DNA of 64,000 nt, taken from positions 62,001 to 126,000 of the forward strand of contig CANLZY010000016.1 in the NCBI GenBank assembly GCA_947495685.1, read 5' to 3'. This document shows positions 36,534 through 46,035 of this stretch, one piece after another (within the stretch, counting starts at the first letter, position 1; the number at the start of each line of letters is the position of its first letter). Source of the stretch: an uncultured Tropicimonas sp. (GTDB lineage: Bacteria; Pseudomonadota; Alphaproteobacteria; Rhodobacterales; Rhodobacteraceae). The translations under genes and the position numbers were made by a program. The notes beneath the pieces were generated by a model. It was given only the letters and a program-made list of their open reading frames with translations, ran no database searches and was not told the origin of the DNA.

Positions 36534-39500
36534 TTATTGCATCAGCAGAACGGCCTCGTGCCGTTTCAGCGTCTTGCGCGCCGCAATATAGGCATCGCGC
36601 CCCTGCGTCGTGCCGAGTTCCGGGAAGATCTCCAGGATCTCGTCGCGTTGCTCCGCACCGATGCCGTTCAGCGTGTAATCGCCAGGCTGGAAGCTTTCGG
36701 TCCAGGACCCGTCCGCCAGCACAACCTCGTGCTGGTCGAACATGAAGTGGATGTAGGTCGTGGACAGGGCGTTCAGACGCTGCACGCGTTCTCCATCGAC
36801 CAGGTGCTTGGCAGCCACCAGAACCTCGTGCTCTTCGAAGTAGAGCGAGGTGCGGTCGTTGGCGACCAGCATCCGGTGGTTCGGCGAAACCATCATGTCA
36901 CGCTCTGGCAGACCGTCGCCAAGGGCACCCTTCCGGATCAGGACCGGTTGCAGATGCGGGACCTGGGCGAGTTTGCCATAGCCCAGCTTCTTCTGACCGT
37001 ACCAGCGGATCTCCTGGATGCCGTTGTCGCGGGTGATGATCTTGTCGCCGATGCACAGCTCTTCGACCAGCCGCTCGCCCTTGGGTGTCGCAACCCGTGT
37101 GCCCGGTGTGAAGCAGGGAATGACATTCTCGATTTCCGAGAAGGTCGCCACCCCAGTGACATTGCCGCCCGGCGCATCGAAATAGGTGATGGTGCCGGAT
37201 TCGGTCGACGGATCGCCGCCGGTCCAGTTGACCGAGAGCGGCCCAGTATACCCGGACAGGTCGATCGTGTCGTTGTCATCCCCGGCTTCACCACCAAAGA
37301 CCACATCGCCGGCCCGCACCTCGAGGAAGGTATCGGCATCTGCGCCGCCAAAGGCCACGTCGGTGTCGGTGTCCTCGCCCAGCGACAGCGTGTCATCGCC
37401 GCCATCACCGAACAGAACGTCCTGACCAGTGCCCGCAAGAAGCGTGTCGCCGCTCGGGTCGCCGGTCACGGAGTCCGGGGAATCCGCGTCGCCGCCAACC
37501 AGGACGTCGTCGCCCGCTCCGCCATCCAGCGTGTCGGTTCCAAGGCCTCCCACCAGGACGTCGTTGCCCTGCATGCCGCGCAGCGTGTCGTCGCCTTCGT
37601 CGCCACGCAACTGGTCGTCGCCCTCGAAGCCGAGCAGCGTGTCGTTGCCCTCTTCGCCACGGACGATATCGTCGCCGCTGCCGGCATCGACGGTGTCGTT
37701 GCCTGACCCTGCCAGCACGTAGTCGTTGCCAACACCCGAGCGGATGTCGTCGTTGCCGCCAAAGCCGCGAACAACGTCGTCGTTGCCGCCAAGACCCGGC
37801 AGCGACGTGCCATCGTCGATCTGGTCGCCTTCGGGGTCGACGTAGCTGCTGTCCATCAGGTCGGCGCCATTGGTGCCATCGACCACGCCGTCAATCGTAT
37901 TGGGCGGCAGGTCCTCGATCACCGGAGGTGAATCGGGCGAGTCCCCCGGCGGGATCGGGTTGGGCTCCGGAATGACATAGGTCAGGTTTTCGATGTCTTC
38001 GAACTGTGCCTGGCTGACCGGAACCTCGCTGCCGAAGTCCAGGAAGTTGATCGTACCCGAGGTCGTGGAGCCGACGTCGTACTCGATGATCGCCGGACCG
38101 GACAGGACCAGCGTGTCCTCGCCCTCGCCGCCCTTCACTACGTCGCCCGCATCGACGTTCACGAACAGGTCGTCGCCGGTGCCGCCATCCTGAGCGTCTT
38201 CGCCGTCGCCACCGACGATCACATCGTCGCCAGCGCCACCGTCCAGGGTGTCATCGCCTTCGCCGCCAAACAGGATATCGCCGCCACCGGTGTCGGTCGG
38301 GCCATAGTCCGGGTGGGTGTCGCCATAGATCGTGTCGTCGCCAGCGCCGCCTGCAAGCAGATCCCGGCCTTCGCCCCCCGCGATGACATCATCACCGGTG
38401 CCACCCAGGATCAGGTCGGTATCGTCCATGCCATGCAGAGCATCGTCGCCCTGACCGCCAAGGATGACATCGTTGCCGTCGCCGCCCCAGATCTCGTCTT
38501 CGTCGATGCCACCGTCGATCCAGTCATCTCCGGCATCGCCAAAGATCGTGTCGTCATCGTCCTGGCCATAGATGGTGTCGTTGCCGTCGCCGCCGTGGAT
38601 CAGGTCCTTGCCGTTGTCGGTCACCGGGTCGGCGCCGAGCGGGTGGGTTCCATCGTCCTCGATGTTCAGCGCATCAGGATAGATCGGATCGAGACCGCCA
38701 TAGATCGTGTCGTCGCCATCACCACCCGTGATCGTGTCGGAGCCTTCACCGCCAACGATCATGTCGTTGCCCGTGCCGCCCTTGATCGTGTCGTCGTCGA
38801 TGCCGCCATCAATCGTGTCATCGCCGCTGCCGCCGTCGATCCAGTCAGCATCGTCGCCCGTCGTGATGGTGTCGTTTCCGGCACCGCCAAACACGATGTC
38901 CTTGTCGTCGTTCACGTCCGGATCGGCGGGCACGAACGGGATCGGGCCAAGCCCCGGGAACCCGCGGTCGGGCAGCGGGATCGCCGTGGTGGAGGAGGTG
39001 TCGATGACATCGTCGCCCTCGCCGCCCCGGACTTCGTCGCAGCCATCGCCACCATCGATCGTGTCGTTGCCCTCGCCGCCGTCGATGTAGTCGTTTCCGC
39101 CCTGGCCAAAGATCGTGTCGTCGCCGACGCCGCCAAAGAGAACGTCGTCACCGGCAGCGGAATCGTCAACAACCGGGCCATCCGAGCTGTAGTCATAATG
39201 GGCATTGTCAAACGTCATGCCCGAGGTGCCGAGATTGATGTTCAGCTCGACATCGTTGAAATCCCGATCGCCAAGACACAGCAGGTCTTCGAAGCCAAGC
39301 GTCACCGAGCCGTCGGCGTCTTCGCCCAGACCCATGGTGTGCAACTTGCAGTCCGGGTTCAGATCGAGGTTGTCGCCGTAGGCCGAACTGACAAACGTGC
39401 CCTCGGGGCTGATGATGCCGACACCCATCACACCGCCCGGGTCAGGCTGGTAAGTGAAGGTCTTGCCCAGGTCGGCCCGCGCATTGTCGCTCAGGATCTC

Positions 39501-40301
39501 GATATTGGTGACCTCGCCGGTCTCCGGATCGATCGTATAGGCAAAGACCTTGTTGTCGTAGCTGGCGTTGTGACCGGTGATGGTGATCTCGACCGGGCCT
39601 GCCTCGGCCTCGCCACGGTCGCCATAGATCGTATCGTCGCCGTCGCCGCCCAGAACGGTGTCGTCACCGGCGCCCGCATAGACGATATCGTCGTCGGGAC
39701 CTTCGCCGGGAAGGATCGCGTCGCCGTTGTCGATCATGTCGCCGTCGGGGTCGCCGGTATAGGCGATGTCGATCAGGTCATCGCCAGCGGTGCCCTCGAC
39801 GATGCCGTCCAGTTCCGGATCCAGGTCGATGTCATAACACAGGTCATCAATCGCGGCAGAGCCACACAGCACGACCTCCATCCGGTAGACGCCGGCACAA
39901 TCGATATCCACGGTCGCCTGACCGTTGTTGCACAGGTCCGGGATGTCGACGATCTTGATCAGGCACCCAGCGTCGTCGAACAGCTTGATGCAGCCACCTT
40001 CCTCGGTGTCCAGCACCCGCAGGCTCTGCACGTCGGCCGCGTCGTCGAAATCGAACACCAGCTTGCCGCCAGCGGCGTTGTCGTCCGGATCACTGCTGTC
40101 GCCGTCTTCCGAAATGATCAGCACCTTGCCCATGTTGCCAGTGGCAAGGTCGTAATCCCCGCCGGTCGGATTGGCGGTGTCGAAAATCATGGGTGGCTTG
40201 GAGCCATTGGCGGACGAAATCGTCACGCCCTTTGCCGAAAACTGGTTGTCGACAATTGCACCGGTGGCCAGATCATTGAAGTCCAAAAGAATGTTGGTCA
40301 T
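36534..40301 (-). CDS. RTX calcium-binding protein with DUF4114 and C-terminal Hint domain
   Basis: A 1255-residue, very acidic, presumably secreted protein. No Sec signal is seen; RTX proteins usually leave through a type I system, and none is encoded here. Residues 1-180 form a Cys-containing beta-type domain of unknown family. About 240-357 matches DUF4114 (FEDLLCLGDRDFNDVELNI). Nonapeptide calcium repeats (GGxGxDxxx) lie at ~200-228, 380-560, 565-745 and 830-960. A Hint domain begins at Cys1063 (CFTPGTRVATPKGERLVEEL) and has VSPNHRMLV with the conserved His. The ribosome site is a perfect AGGAGG. A surface adhesin or matrix protein is plausible. Confidence 0.92.
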   Translation of the reverse strand: MTNILLDFNDLATGAIVDNQFSAKGVTISSANGSKPPMIFDTANPTGGDYDLATGNMGKVLIISEDGDSSDPDDNAAGGKLVFDFDDAADVQSLRVLDTEEGGCIKLFDDAGCLIKIVDIPDLCNNGQATVDIDCAGVYRMEVVLCGSAAIDDLCYDIDLDPELDGIVEGTAGDDLIDIAYTGDPDGDMIDNGDAILPGEGPDDDIVYAGAGDDTVLGGDGDDTIYGDRGEAEAGPVEITITGHNASYDNKVFAYTIDPETGEVTNIEILSDNARADLGKTFTYQPDPGGVMGVGIISPEGTFVSSAYGDNLDLNPDCKLHTMGLGEDADGSVTLGFEDLLCLGDRDFNDVELNINLGTSGMTFDNAHYDYSSDGPVVDDSAAGDDVLFGGVGDDTIFGQGGNDYIDGGEGNDTIDGGDGCDEVRGGEGDDVIDTSSTTAIPLPDRGFPGLGPIPFVPADPDVNDDKDIVFGGAGNDTITTGDDADWIDGGSGDDTIDGGIDDDTIKGGTGNDMIVGGEGSDTITGGDGDDTIYGGLDPIYPDALNIEDDGTHPLGADPVTDNGKDLIHGGDGNDTIYGQDDDDTIFGDAGDDWIDGGIDEDEIWGGDGNDVILGGQGDDALHGMDDTDLILGGTGDDVIAGGEGRDLLAGGAGDDTIYGDTHPDYGPTDTGGGDILFGGEGDDTLDGGAGDDVIVGGDGEDAQDGGTGDDLFVNVDAGDVVKGGEGEDTLVLSGPAIIEYDVGSTTSGTINFLDFGSEVPVSQAQFEDIENLTYVIPEPNPIPPGDSPDSPPVIEDLPPNTIDGVVDGTNGADLMDSSYVDPEGDQIDDGTSLPGLGGNDDVVRGFGGNDDIRSGVGNDYVLAGSGNDTVDAGSGDDIVRGEEGNDTLLGFEGDDQLRGDEGDDTLRGMQGNDVLVGGLGTDTLDGGAGDDVLVGGDADSPDSVTGDPSGDTLLAGTGQDVLFGDGGDDTLSLGEDTDTDVAFGGADADTFLEVRAGDVVFGGEAGDDNDTIDLSGYTGPLSVNWTGGDPSTESGTITYFDAPGGNVTGVATFSEIENVIPCFTPGTRVATPKGERLVEELCIGDKIITRDNGIQEIRWYGQKKLGYGKLAQVPHLQPVLIRKGALGDGLPERDMMVSPNHRMLVANDRTSLYFEEHEVLVAAKHLVDGERVQRLNALSTTYIHFMFDQHEVVLADGSWTESFQPGDYTLNGIGAEQRDEILEIFPELGTTQGRDAYIAARKTLKRHEAVLLMQ

Positions 40302-41172
40302 CGCCGCCTCCTATCAAGATCCGCAGGGTCGCGGCGTCGCCGCCCCAGGACTAATGAAACAATACGTGTTGCCCAATTCGAGGCCGCGACCGCGAACCAC
40401 GCGACGACCGGTCAATCCGGGCGTTCTGTGGGCGTTTTCCATCGTGGTAGCCATGTCGGCGATCTCCACTCGCAGTTGCGTTTCAAATTGGGGCACGATG
40501 CCAACGCCACATTGCGACCGGCACACCGTCCCTGCTCTCGGCGAGGAGATGAAGAATGATACAGGTGGTTCAAGACGCTCCACCCGGACCTCTTCGCCCC
40601 GTGTCGCCTCAGTCAAACCCAATGCACTCGCGCTCGCGCAAGCACCCGCACGCTCTACTCTCCCACAGCCAATTCGCCATGGTCTTGTGTGCGGCCGCCC
40701 CCGTGGCCTACAGACATCGCCCCCCAGTCGGGCATCTTTGGTATACCTCTTTGCCATATGACCAAGGAAGCGAAAATTGTCGGAAAATTGGCGGCGACTT
40801 TGAGGCAAATTCAGGAAACCTCAATAAAAGCTGGTTCGCGCGGGAATGGGTCAAAAGGCGATTGTTTCCATCGAAACCGCCCTGTTTCGGCGCCATGGCC
40901 ACAAAAAACGCCCAATCCTCCGGAGAGGCCGCAATTCCCCCGGGGCGTTTGCCATGTTCTTGCCGCAATGTAGGGGGTGTTGTTTCCCGCGCCGTGACAA
41001 TCACGTCTGCGCCACGCCACCGCCCAGATCCTGCCGCATTAACTAACATAACCTTAAGGTCACTCAGCCGGCTGTTGCCATCTGAGCGCCAATTCTTGGA
41101 TTTCCGACTGAATTGTCGCCAGATCCGCGTTCAATTTGTGAAAGGCAGGGCCGAATCGTCGCGCCTTTGGGG
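40302..41172. other. Long gene-free region upstream of the RTX-Hint gene
   Basis: These 871 bases contain open frames in several directions, but none has a ribosome site plus recognisable protein. Composition is more AT-rich than the neighbours between about 40740 and 40900. A terminator-like hairpin for trmO is at 40903-40950, and a CGAAAC/GTTTCG stem at 40872-40889. The remaining ~570 bases before the RTX gene could be a long leader or a regulated promoter region. Confidence 0.5.
40903..40950 (-). terminator. Probable terminator downstream of trmO
   Basis: AAACGCCC and GGGCGTTT (40943-40950 with 40906-40913, read on the minus strand) close a long stem-loop containing CTCCGGAG. On the minus strand the stem runs into TTTTTT (40903-40908, partly in the stem). 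It lies about 220 bases after the trmO stop, which is rather far, so the assignment is tentative. Confidence 0.5.
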
Positions 41173-41673
41173 CTAGCTCGAACCAGTAGCCGGGGTATCT
41201 ATGGTTTCGTGCCAGGGCTTGATGTCGACCAGAGGCGTTCCGTCCATACAATCGATCGCATCAATCCCGATGGTTCCAGCCTCAGGGTCCAGCGCCGTGA
41301 TCCGGACCGCCGACATGGCCAGCGGGTTGGGGCGGTTGGGCGAGCGCAAGGCAAAGGTGCCGCGCGGCGCCTCAACGTGCCGGGGCGCCTGAACGATCAG
41401 GTCCCGACGGGCGTGGTGCATCCAGTAGACCACCATGAGCGGTTGACCGACCTGCAACCCTGCGAGGCCACGCGCATAGCCTGGTGCCAACTCGATCCGG
41501 GCGCCCTGACCGCTGTCGCGAGCGCTGCCGATGTTGCGGGGACAGGTGGCGCGGTCTTTCCACGGGCTGCGGATGCGGCCGATAAAGACCACGCCCGCGT
41601 CCGTCTGACTGGCGGGATCAAACTCCAGAACCTCTTCGCCTGCACGGATCTGAGTCTCGTTCATATCAACCAT
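41173..41673 (-). CDS. trmO: tRNA (N6-threonylcarbamoyladenosine-37-N6)-methyltransferase TrmO
   Basis: TrmO (formerly YaeB/TsaA/VirR) methylates t6A37 of tRNA-Thr using S-adenosylmethionine and folds as a single-domain beta-barrel. The 166-residue protein shows VVFIGRIRSPWKDRATCPRN, the conserved LRSPNRPNPLAMSAVRI, and DGTPLVDIKPW near the C-terminus. GGGAG lies 7 bases before the ATG at 41671-41673. It is a single gene between the batD end and the RTX region and shows no functional link to either. Confidence 0.93.
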   Translation of the reverse strand: MVDMNETQIRAGEEVLEFDPASQTDAGVVFIGRIRSPWKDRATCPRNIGSARDSGQGARIELAPGYARGLAGLQVGQPLMVVYWMHHARRDLIVQAPRHVEAPRGTFALRSPNRPNPLAMSAVRITALDPEAGTIGIDAIDCMDGTPLVDIKPWHETIDTPATGSS

Positions 41674-41745
41674 CGGTCGTCTCCCTTTTTATTAAAGGTG
41701 TCGCGTTTTCGACCGCCCCTTGCCACACGCGGAACGCCGCAGGGA

Positions 41746-43026
41746 TCAGGACGGGTTGAGCGGCGGCAGATCGTGCGTGTCGGTGTCACCACCTGTTCGC
41801 CGCGTGCGCTCGGCGCGAAATGCCGCCGCCAGCGCCGCCCAATCCCCTGATCCGCCAATGCTGCCCCCGAACCGCACCGCCCCGATCCCGGCCAGGGCAG
41901 GTTCCAGCGCCGTGCCTTCGCTGCCAGGGCAGCGGCTTGTCCACAACGCCAGCGCGTTCAGCACCCCGTTCAGGTCCTTGCGGTCGATGGCCTGTTCTAC
42001 CCGCTTGGCAGCAAAGGCTTCGCTCGCGTTCCAACGGGCGCGCCGACCCGCCAGATAGGCTGTCAGCGGAGGCAAGGCATAGCGGCGCAAGACCCATAGC
42101 CCCAACAACAGCAACAGAACGGACCCGGTCAGAATTGCGATCTGACGCTTGTTGATCTTCGGCGCATCCGGCGGTGGCGGCGGGGCATCGACACTCAGGG
42201 TCACCCCCGGAACCGTTGCCGTTTCCACCTTGCCCGTTTCGACGTTGAACCACTCGATGGAGATCTCGGGCAGATCGACTGAGCCGCCATACTGCGCGAC
42301 ATAGGTGGTCGTGTCGGTCCGGCTGCCCGACACAACGCCACGCACATCGGTGTCCTTGACGACCGGGTCACGCGGATAGGATTGCACCGCCTGCGCGCTC
42401 ACCTCCGGTATCAACGGCGGGATGAACAGCGCCGAGGTGCCCGTGATCGTCGCGGTCAGGGTGCGCGTGACGGCATCGCCCTGCCCCAGCGTCCCGTCAC
42501 CGCCATCGAGGGTCTGCTCCAACGACAAACCGTTGGCCAGGATCGGTGGATCCAACGCTTCGGCGCCCGCAGGAAGGATCGCGACAAAGGTCACGGCCTC
42601 GATCGGGGCCTGGATGGTCAACGGCTCCGCACCGCCACCGGGATCGGCATAGGTCAGCGCGACGCTCTGTGCCGGAAGGGAAAACTGACCGGCGATCATC
42701 GGATACAGCCGATAGGCCCGCGACACGCCGGACCAGGTCTCGCCCCCGACCCTTTCGCTGATCGGGTTGGTGGCGCGCTCCGGCAGGCGAACCATCAGGT
42801 TCGGAGCCTCCATCGATGGAAAGGCCGGTGGGCTCGGCATCCAGGTCGGCACCAACACCTTGACCCGCAGAACCAGCGGCTGGCCCACCACCGTCGTGTC
42901 CGCCGAAAGCTCTGTCTCAACGCGCGGCGTGACCGGGGCCGACTGTTGCGCACCCGTAGAGGCCGTATCCTGCGCCCAGACCGCGGTGCCGATGAACAGC
43001 AGGAGGACGGCGAGCACACGGGTCAT
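41746..43026 (-). CDS. BatD-like membrane-anchored protein (last gene of the Bat operon)
   Basis: A 426-residue protein with a signal peptide (MTRVLAVLLLFIGTAVWAQ), a periplasmic part of beta domains (ELSADTTVVGQPLVLRVKV, LPAQSVALTY, VTRTLTATITGTSA), a membrane span at ~305-325 (IAILTGSVLLLLLGLWVL), and a cytoplasmic tail with a TPR/BatD-type helical region. This is the layout of BatD, the oxygen/stress-tolerance protein of MoxR-Bat clusters. The start overlaps the preceding vWA-TPR gene (ATGA), so the six genes from moxR on form one tight operon. Molecular role unproven. Confidence 0.82.
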   Translation of the reverse strand: MTRVLAVLLLFIGTAVWAQDTASTGAQQSAPVTPRVETELSADTTVVGQPLVLRVKVLVPTWMPSPPAFPSMEAPNLMVRLPERATNPISERVGGETWSGVSRAYRLYPMIAGQFSLPAQSVALTYADPGGGAEPLTIQAPIEAVTFVAILPAGAEALDPPILANGLSLEQTLDGGDGTLGQGDAVTRTLTATITGTSALFIPPLIPEVSAQAVQSYPRDPVVKDTDVRGVVSGSRTDTTTYVAQYGGSVDLPEISIEWFNVETGKVETATVPGVTLSVDAPPPPPDAPKINKRQIAILTGSVLLLLLGLWVLRRYALPPLTAYLAGRRARWNASEAFAAKRVEQAIDRKDLNGVLNALALWTSRCPGSEGTALEPALAGIGAVRFGGSIGGSGDWAALAAAFRAERTRRTGGDTDTHDLPPLNPS

Positions 43027-44558
43027 TGGGTCCCTCCATCGACGTTGTCCTGCAGGAACCGTGTCCGCAGGAAGTCGCCCATGTTGGTATCGACCGAACG
43101 CATCCATTGCTCGGTGGACTGCAATCCGGGCGCATCCGTGGGCTCGGAATACTCCTTCTCGGTATCGGCGCCCTTTTTCTCGGTATTGTCGAACACCACG
43201 TCGTCGGCACCGATCCCGGCTTCCTCGCCGGTATCACCCGCCTCGCGAGCGTCCTCCACATAGTCGAGGATCGCCCGGGTCACCGCCAGGTTCCAATCCG
43301 CCTCGGGGAAATCGGGTTGCAGGGACAGCGCCCGTTCATAGGCCGCAATCGCCGGACGGTACTCGCGGTTGCGGGTGCGCGCCATGCCCTCGGCAAAGGC
43401 GGCTTCGGCGGTGTCCATTCGCGCAAAGACATCGGCGGCCTCGGAATATTGCCCGCCCCGGAACATCGACAGGCCCCGCCACATCGGGTGCTGAAATGCT
43501 TCGCCCGCCTCGCGGTATTCCTTGTCGCGATAGGCCATCATGCCCTGTTGATCGGGGGTGAAGAACCAGTCGATCACATCGGCCTTTGCCGTGCCGGGCA
43601 CACCGCCGCCCAGCCCCGCCGCCAGCAGCAATGCCCATCGCATCGTCCAGCCACGCCGGAACCAGAACAGCAGCAGCGGCACGATCAGCCAACCCAGCAT
43701 CCACCCACGGTCATCCCAGTCCAGCCGTTCATCGCCCAGCAGGGCCGCGCGATAGGCCGACGCCGCCGCCCGTTCGATCTGGCGCAGGTCGGTATCGTCG
43801 GCGGTCAACTGGATGACCTGCGCCTCCGGGATCTGATCCAATGCCTCGCGCGGGCTGCCCTCCGGCGCGGCCACCAGGAACAACACCGGCACATCGCCCT
43901 GTGCCGCTTGCGCAAACGCGGCCGCATCCGAACCGTTCAAGGCGTCCAGAACGAACAGGATCGCGCCAGGTGTGTCGGATTTTACAAGCTCGGCCTGTGC
44001 CAGCGCCAGCGCGGCGGTGGCATTGTCGCCCTCGACCGGCATCACTTCGGGCGTCAGCGCCTCCAGCATGGCGCGCAGGATATTCGGGTCTTCGGTCAGC
44101 GGCGCCACCCGGTGGGCGGTGCCGGCATAGGCGATCAGCGCCGTGCGGGCGCCGGCGCGGCTGGCCACCAGGTCCATGATCTTGAACCGGGCGCGCTCCT
44201 GCCGGTTGGGCGGCAGGTCGGGCGCTTCCATCGACCGCGTGACTTCCAGCGCCACGACCAACGGCGCCGTCTGCGCCAACAATGGGTTCGGCACCCGGCT
44301 CCACGTCGGGCCAGAGGCGGCCAGAAGCATCAGCACAACCGCCAGGGCGACACCGTCGATGGCATAGAGCCGCCGCGTGCCGCTGTCGCCCACGGTGAGC
44401 GCGCTGGCCAGATGCGGCGCGATGCCCGTGGGATCAGGCCCCTTTCCGGAACTGCGACGCCGCGCACTCCACCAGAGCGCCATCATCGGCACCAGTCCGA
44501 TCAGCCAATATGGGCGCAACAAGTGAAGCGCGGCCAGACCATCGAGGAACGCACTCAT
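43023..44558 (-). CDS. BatB/BatC-like protein: vWA domain fused to TPR
   Basis: A 511-residue membrane protein. Two N-terminal spans (IGLVPMMALWW, VALAVVLMLLAASG) are followed by a vWA domain (~90-275) whose metal site reads VALEVTRSM instead of DxSxS, then two spans (GWLIVPLLLFWF, WALLLAAGLGGG). A periplasmic TPR-like part (EAFQHPMWRGLSMFRGGQYS, YRPAIAAYERALSLQPDFPE) and an acidic tail complete it. It combines what are two proteins (BatB and BatC) in some bacteria. The degenerate metal site suggests that binding is metal-independent or lost. It overlaps both neighbours by four bases. Confidence 0.86.
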   Translation of the reverse strand: MSAFLDGLAALHLLRPYWLIGLVPMMALWWSARRRSSGKGPDPTGIAPHLASALTVGDSGTRRLYAIDGVALAVVLMLLAASGPTWSRVPNPLLAQTAPLVVALEVTRSMEAPDLPPNRQERARFKIMDLVASRAGARTALIAYAGTAHRVAPLTEDPNILRAMLEALTPEVMPVEGDNATAALALAQAELVKSDTPGAILFVLDALNGSDAAAFAQAAQGDVPVLFLVAAPEGSPREALDQIPEAQVIQLTADDTDLRQIERAAASAYRAALLGDERLDWDDRGWMLGWLIVPLLLFWFRRGWTMRWALLLAAGLGGGVPGTAKADVIDWFFTPDQQGMMAYRDKEYREAGEAFQHPMWRGLSMFRGGQYSEAADVFARMDTAEAAFAEGMARTRNREYRPAIAAYERALSLQPDFPEADWNLAVTRAILDYVEDAREAGDTGEEAGIGADDVVFDNTEKKGADTEKEYSEPTDAPGLQSTEQWMRSVDTNMGDFLRTRFLQDNVDGGTQ

Positions 44559-45541
44559 GCCGTGGCCTTCCTGCGGGTCGACAGATGCAACCAGCCCGTC
44601 GCCAGCAACGCGATCACGGCTGCCAACCCGAAAGGCATCCAGGCCAGGGGCTGCTTCGGCTGAAAGCTGACAGTTTCTGTGATCCGCGGGTTCAGCCGCT
44701 CGATCTCGGCATAGACCTGCTCCAGACCCTCACTGTCCGTGGCATAGTAGAAGGCGCCATTGGCACGGGCGGCGATGTCTTCCAGTGCTTTCAGGTCCAC
44801 CTTGTCCTCGCCCGAGCCCTCCGGGTCCCCCACTCCGATGGTAAAGATCGATACCCCCTGTTGCGCGGCGATTTCGGCAGCATTCACCGGGCTCATCGTG
44901 CTGGTCGTGTCGGCCCCGTCCGACAGCAGCACCAACAGGCGCTGGTCGACTTCGCTGGTCTCGAAGGTGCGGATGGCCAGACCGATGGCATCGCCGATCG
45001 CGGTATGCGGCCCGGCCATGCCGACCTGAGTGGTCTCCAGCAGCTCCTTGACCGATGCCAGATCCTCGGTGAAGGGTGTCTGCACAAAGGCGCGGGAGCC
45101 AAAGACGATCAACGCGATGCGGTCACCGTCGCGGGCTTCGATAAATTTGCCCACCACATCCTTGACCACCTGCAGGCGCTGTTGGCGCTCTCCTGCGGCA
45201 TCCGTCATGTCGTGGGCATCCATCGACCCCGAAATATCCACCGCCAGCACCATGTCGCGGGCAGCCTTTTCGACCGTGATCTGCTGGCCCAGCAATTCGG
45301 GCCGGGCAAGGCCGATCACCAGCAACCCCCAGCAGAGTATCGCTGCGATCATCTGGACCCGCCGGCGTTGCAGCACGACAGCGCCGGATTTCGGTTCCAG
45401 CCCGGTGGCCTCGGTGATCTGGCGAAAGAACGGAATCCGGATGGCCGATGTCCGGTCGCGATACGGCGGGACAAACCGCCAGACGACCCACGGCGCGGGC
45501 AACAACAGCAAGGCCCAGGGAAAGGCGAGCGACAGCGTCAT
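44555..45541 (-). CDS. BatA-like vWA-domain membrane protein
   Basis: A 328-residue protein with an N-terminal hydrophobic segment, a membrane span (~61-80), a vWA domain carrying the intact metal site VLAVDISGSMDAHD, with GVGDPEGSG further on, and a C-terminal span (WMPFGLAAVIALLATGWLHL). The layout equals BatA of MoxR-linked clusters, where vWA proteins are thought to form chaperone-like or sensor complexes with the MoxR ATPase. It overlaps DUF4381 and the BatB-like gene by four bases (ATGA), so translation is coupled. Confidence 0.9.
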   Translation of the reverse strand: MTLSLAFPWALLLLPAPWVVWRFVPPYRDRTSAIRIPFFRQITEATGLEPKSGAVVLQRRRVQMIAAILCWGLLVIGLARPELLGQQITVEKAARDMVLAVDISGSMDAHDMTDAAGERQQRLQVVKDVVGKFIEARDGDRIALIVFGSRAFVQTPFTEDLASVKELLETTQVGMAGPHTAIGDAIGLAIRTFETSEVDQRLLVLLSDGADTTSTMSPVNAAEIAAQQGVSIFTIGVGDPEGSGEDKVDLKALEDIAARANGAFYYATDSEGLEQVYAEIERLNPRITETVSFQPKQPLAWMPFGLAAVIALLATGWLHLSTRRKATA

Positions 45542-46035
45542 GCGGGCACCTCGTCCTGCGTCGGCGCGTTGACCTTGTGAGATTTCAGCCAGTCCCGCGC
45601 CACGGCGGCCAGCGCGGGCGAGGCCGGCTGTGGGCGATAGGGTGCGCTGATCAGAACGGCACCCAGGTCCGAGGAAAACGCCCCTTTCCCGCCGGTTCGA
45701 TCAAGAAACGACAGCCACTCCGCCCCCACCAGCCCGGCCACCTGGCGGCGCGGATAGGCGACCAACGCCGCCCGGCGCAGGATCGCGGCAATGGCCACCG
45801 GGTCATCACCCGCCGCCTTCAGTTCCACCAGCGCGGCGCGGCGATAGGCATTGGCCGTCCAGTGCCGGTGGATGCGCCAGCCAGCCCAGCCCAGCAGAAC
45901 CAGCAGCGCCAATCCCAGCCAGATCCACGCCTGCGTCGCCGGCCACATCGAGATCGGCGCGGGCTCCGGAATCGGCTTGAGCATGTCGAGCAGCGTGACA
46001 AGATCCTTGCCATCGGTGACAGGAAGATCTGCCAT
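45538..46035 (-). CDS. DUF4381 membrane protein
   Basis: A 165-residue protein with one membrane span (IWLGLALLVLLGWAGW, about 38-55) and a short cytoplasmic part rich in Ala and Arg that includes AILRRAALVAYPRRQVAGL and WLSFLDRTGG. DUF4381 proteins are regular members of MoxR-DUF58-vWA operons. The ATG at 46033-46035 overlaps the DUF58 stop (TGATG); an in-frame GTG one codon upstream is also possible. No enzymatic motif is visible. Confidence 0.88.
   Translation of the reverse strand: MADLPVTDGKDLVTLLDMLKPIPEPAPISMWPATQAWIWLGLALLVLLGWAGWRIHRHWTANAYRRAALVELKAAGDDPVAIAAILRRAALVAYPRRQVAGLVGAEWLSFLDRTGGKGAFSSDLGAVLISAPYRPQPASPALAAVARDWLKSHKVNAPTQDEVPA

Noticed and set aside
37500-39200. Tandem short repeats resembling a repeat array or CRISPR
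   Set aside because: The periodic GTCGTCGCC-type units are the codons of the RTX nonapeptides, not spaced identical repeats with unique spacers.
38313-40559. 748-codon plus-strand open frame opposite the RTX gene
   Set aside because: It mirrors the RTX repeats of the minus strand; its product is repetitive Val/Ala/Asp sequence with no family motif, and the minus-strand gene has a ribosome site, domains and a terminator.
40314-40808. 164-codon minus-strand frame upstream of the RTX gene
   Set aside because: Arg/Gly-rich product without motifs, no ribosome site, and composition like the antisense frames; treated as a non-coding leader.
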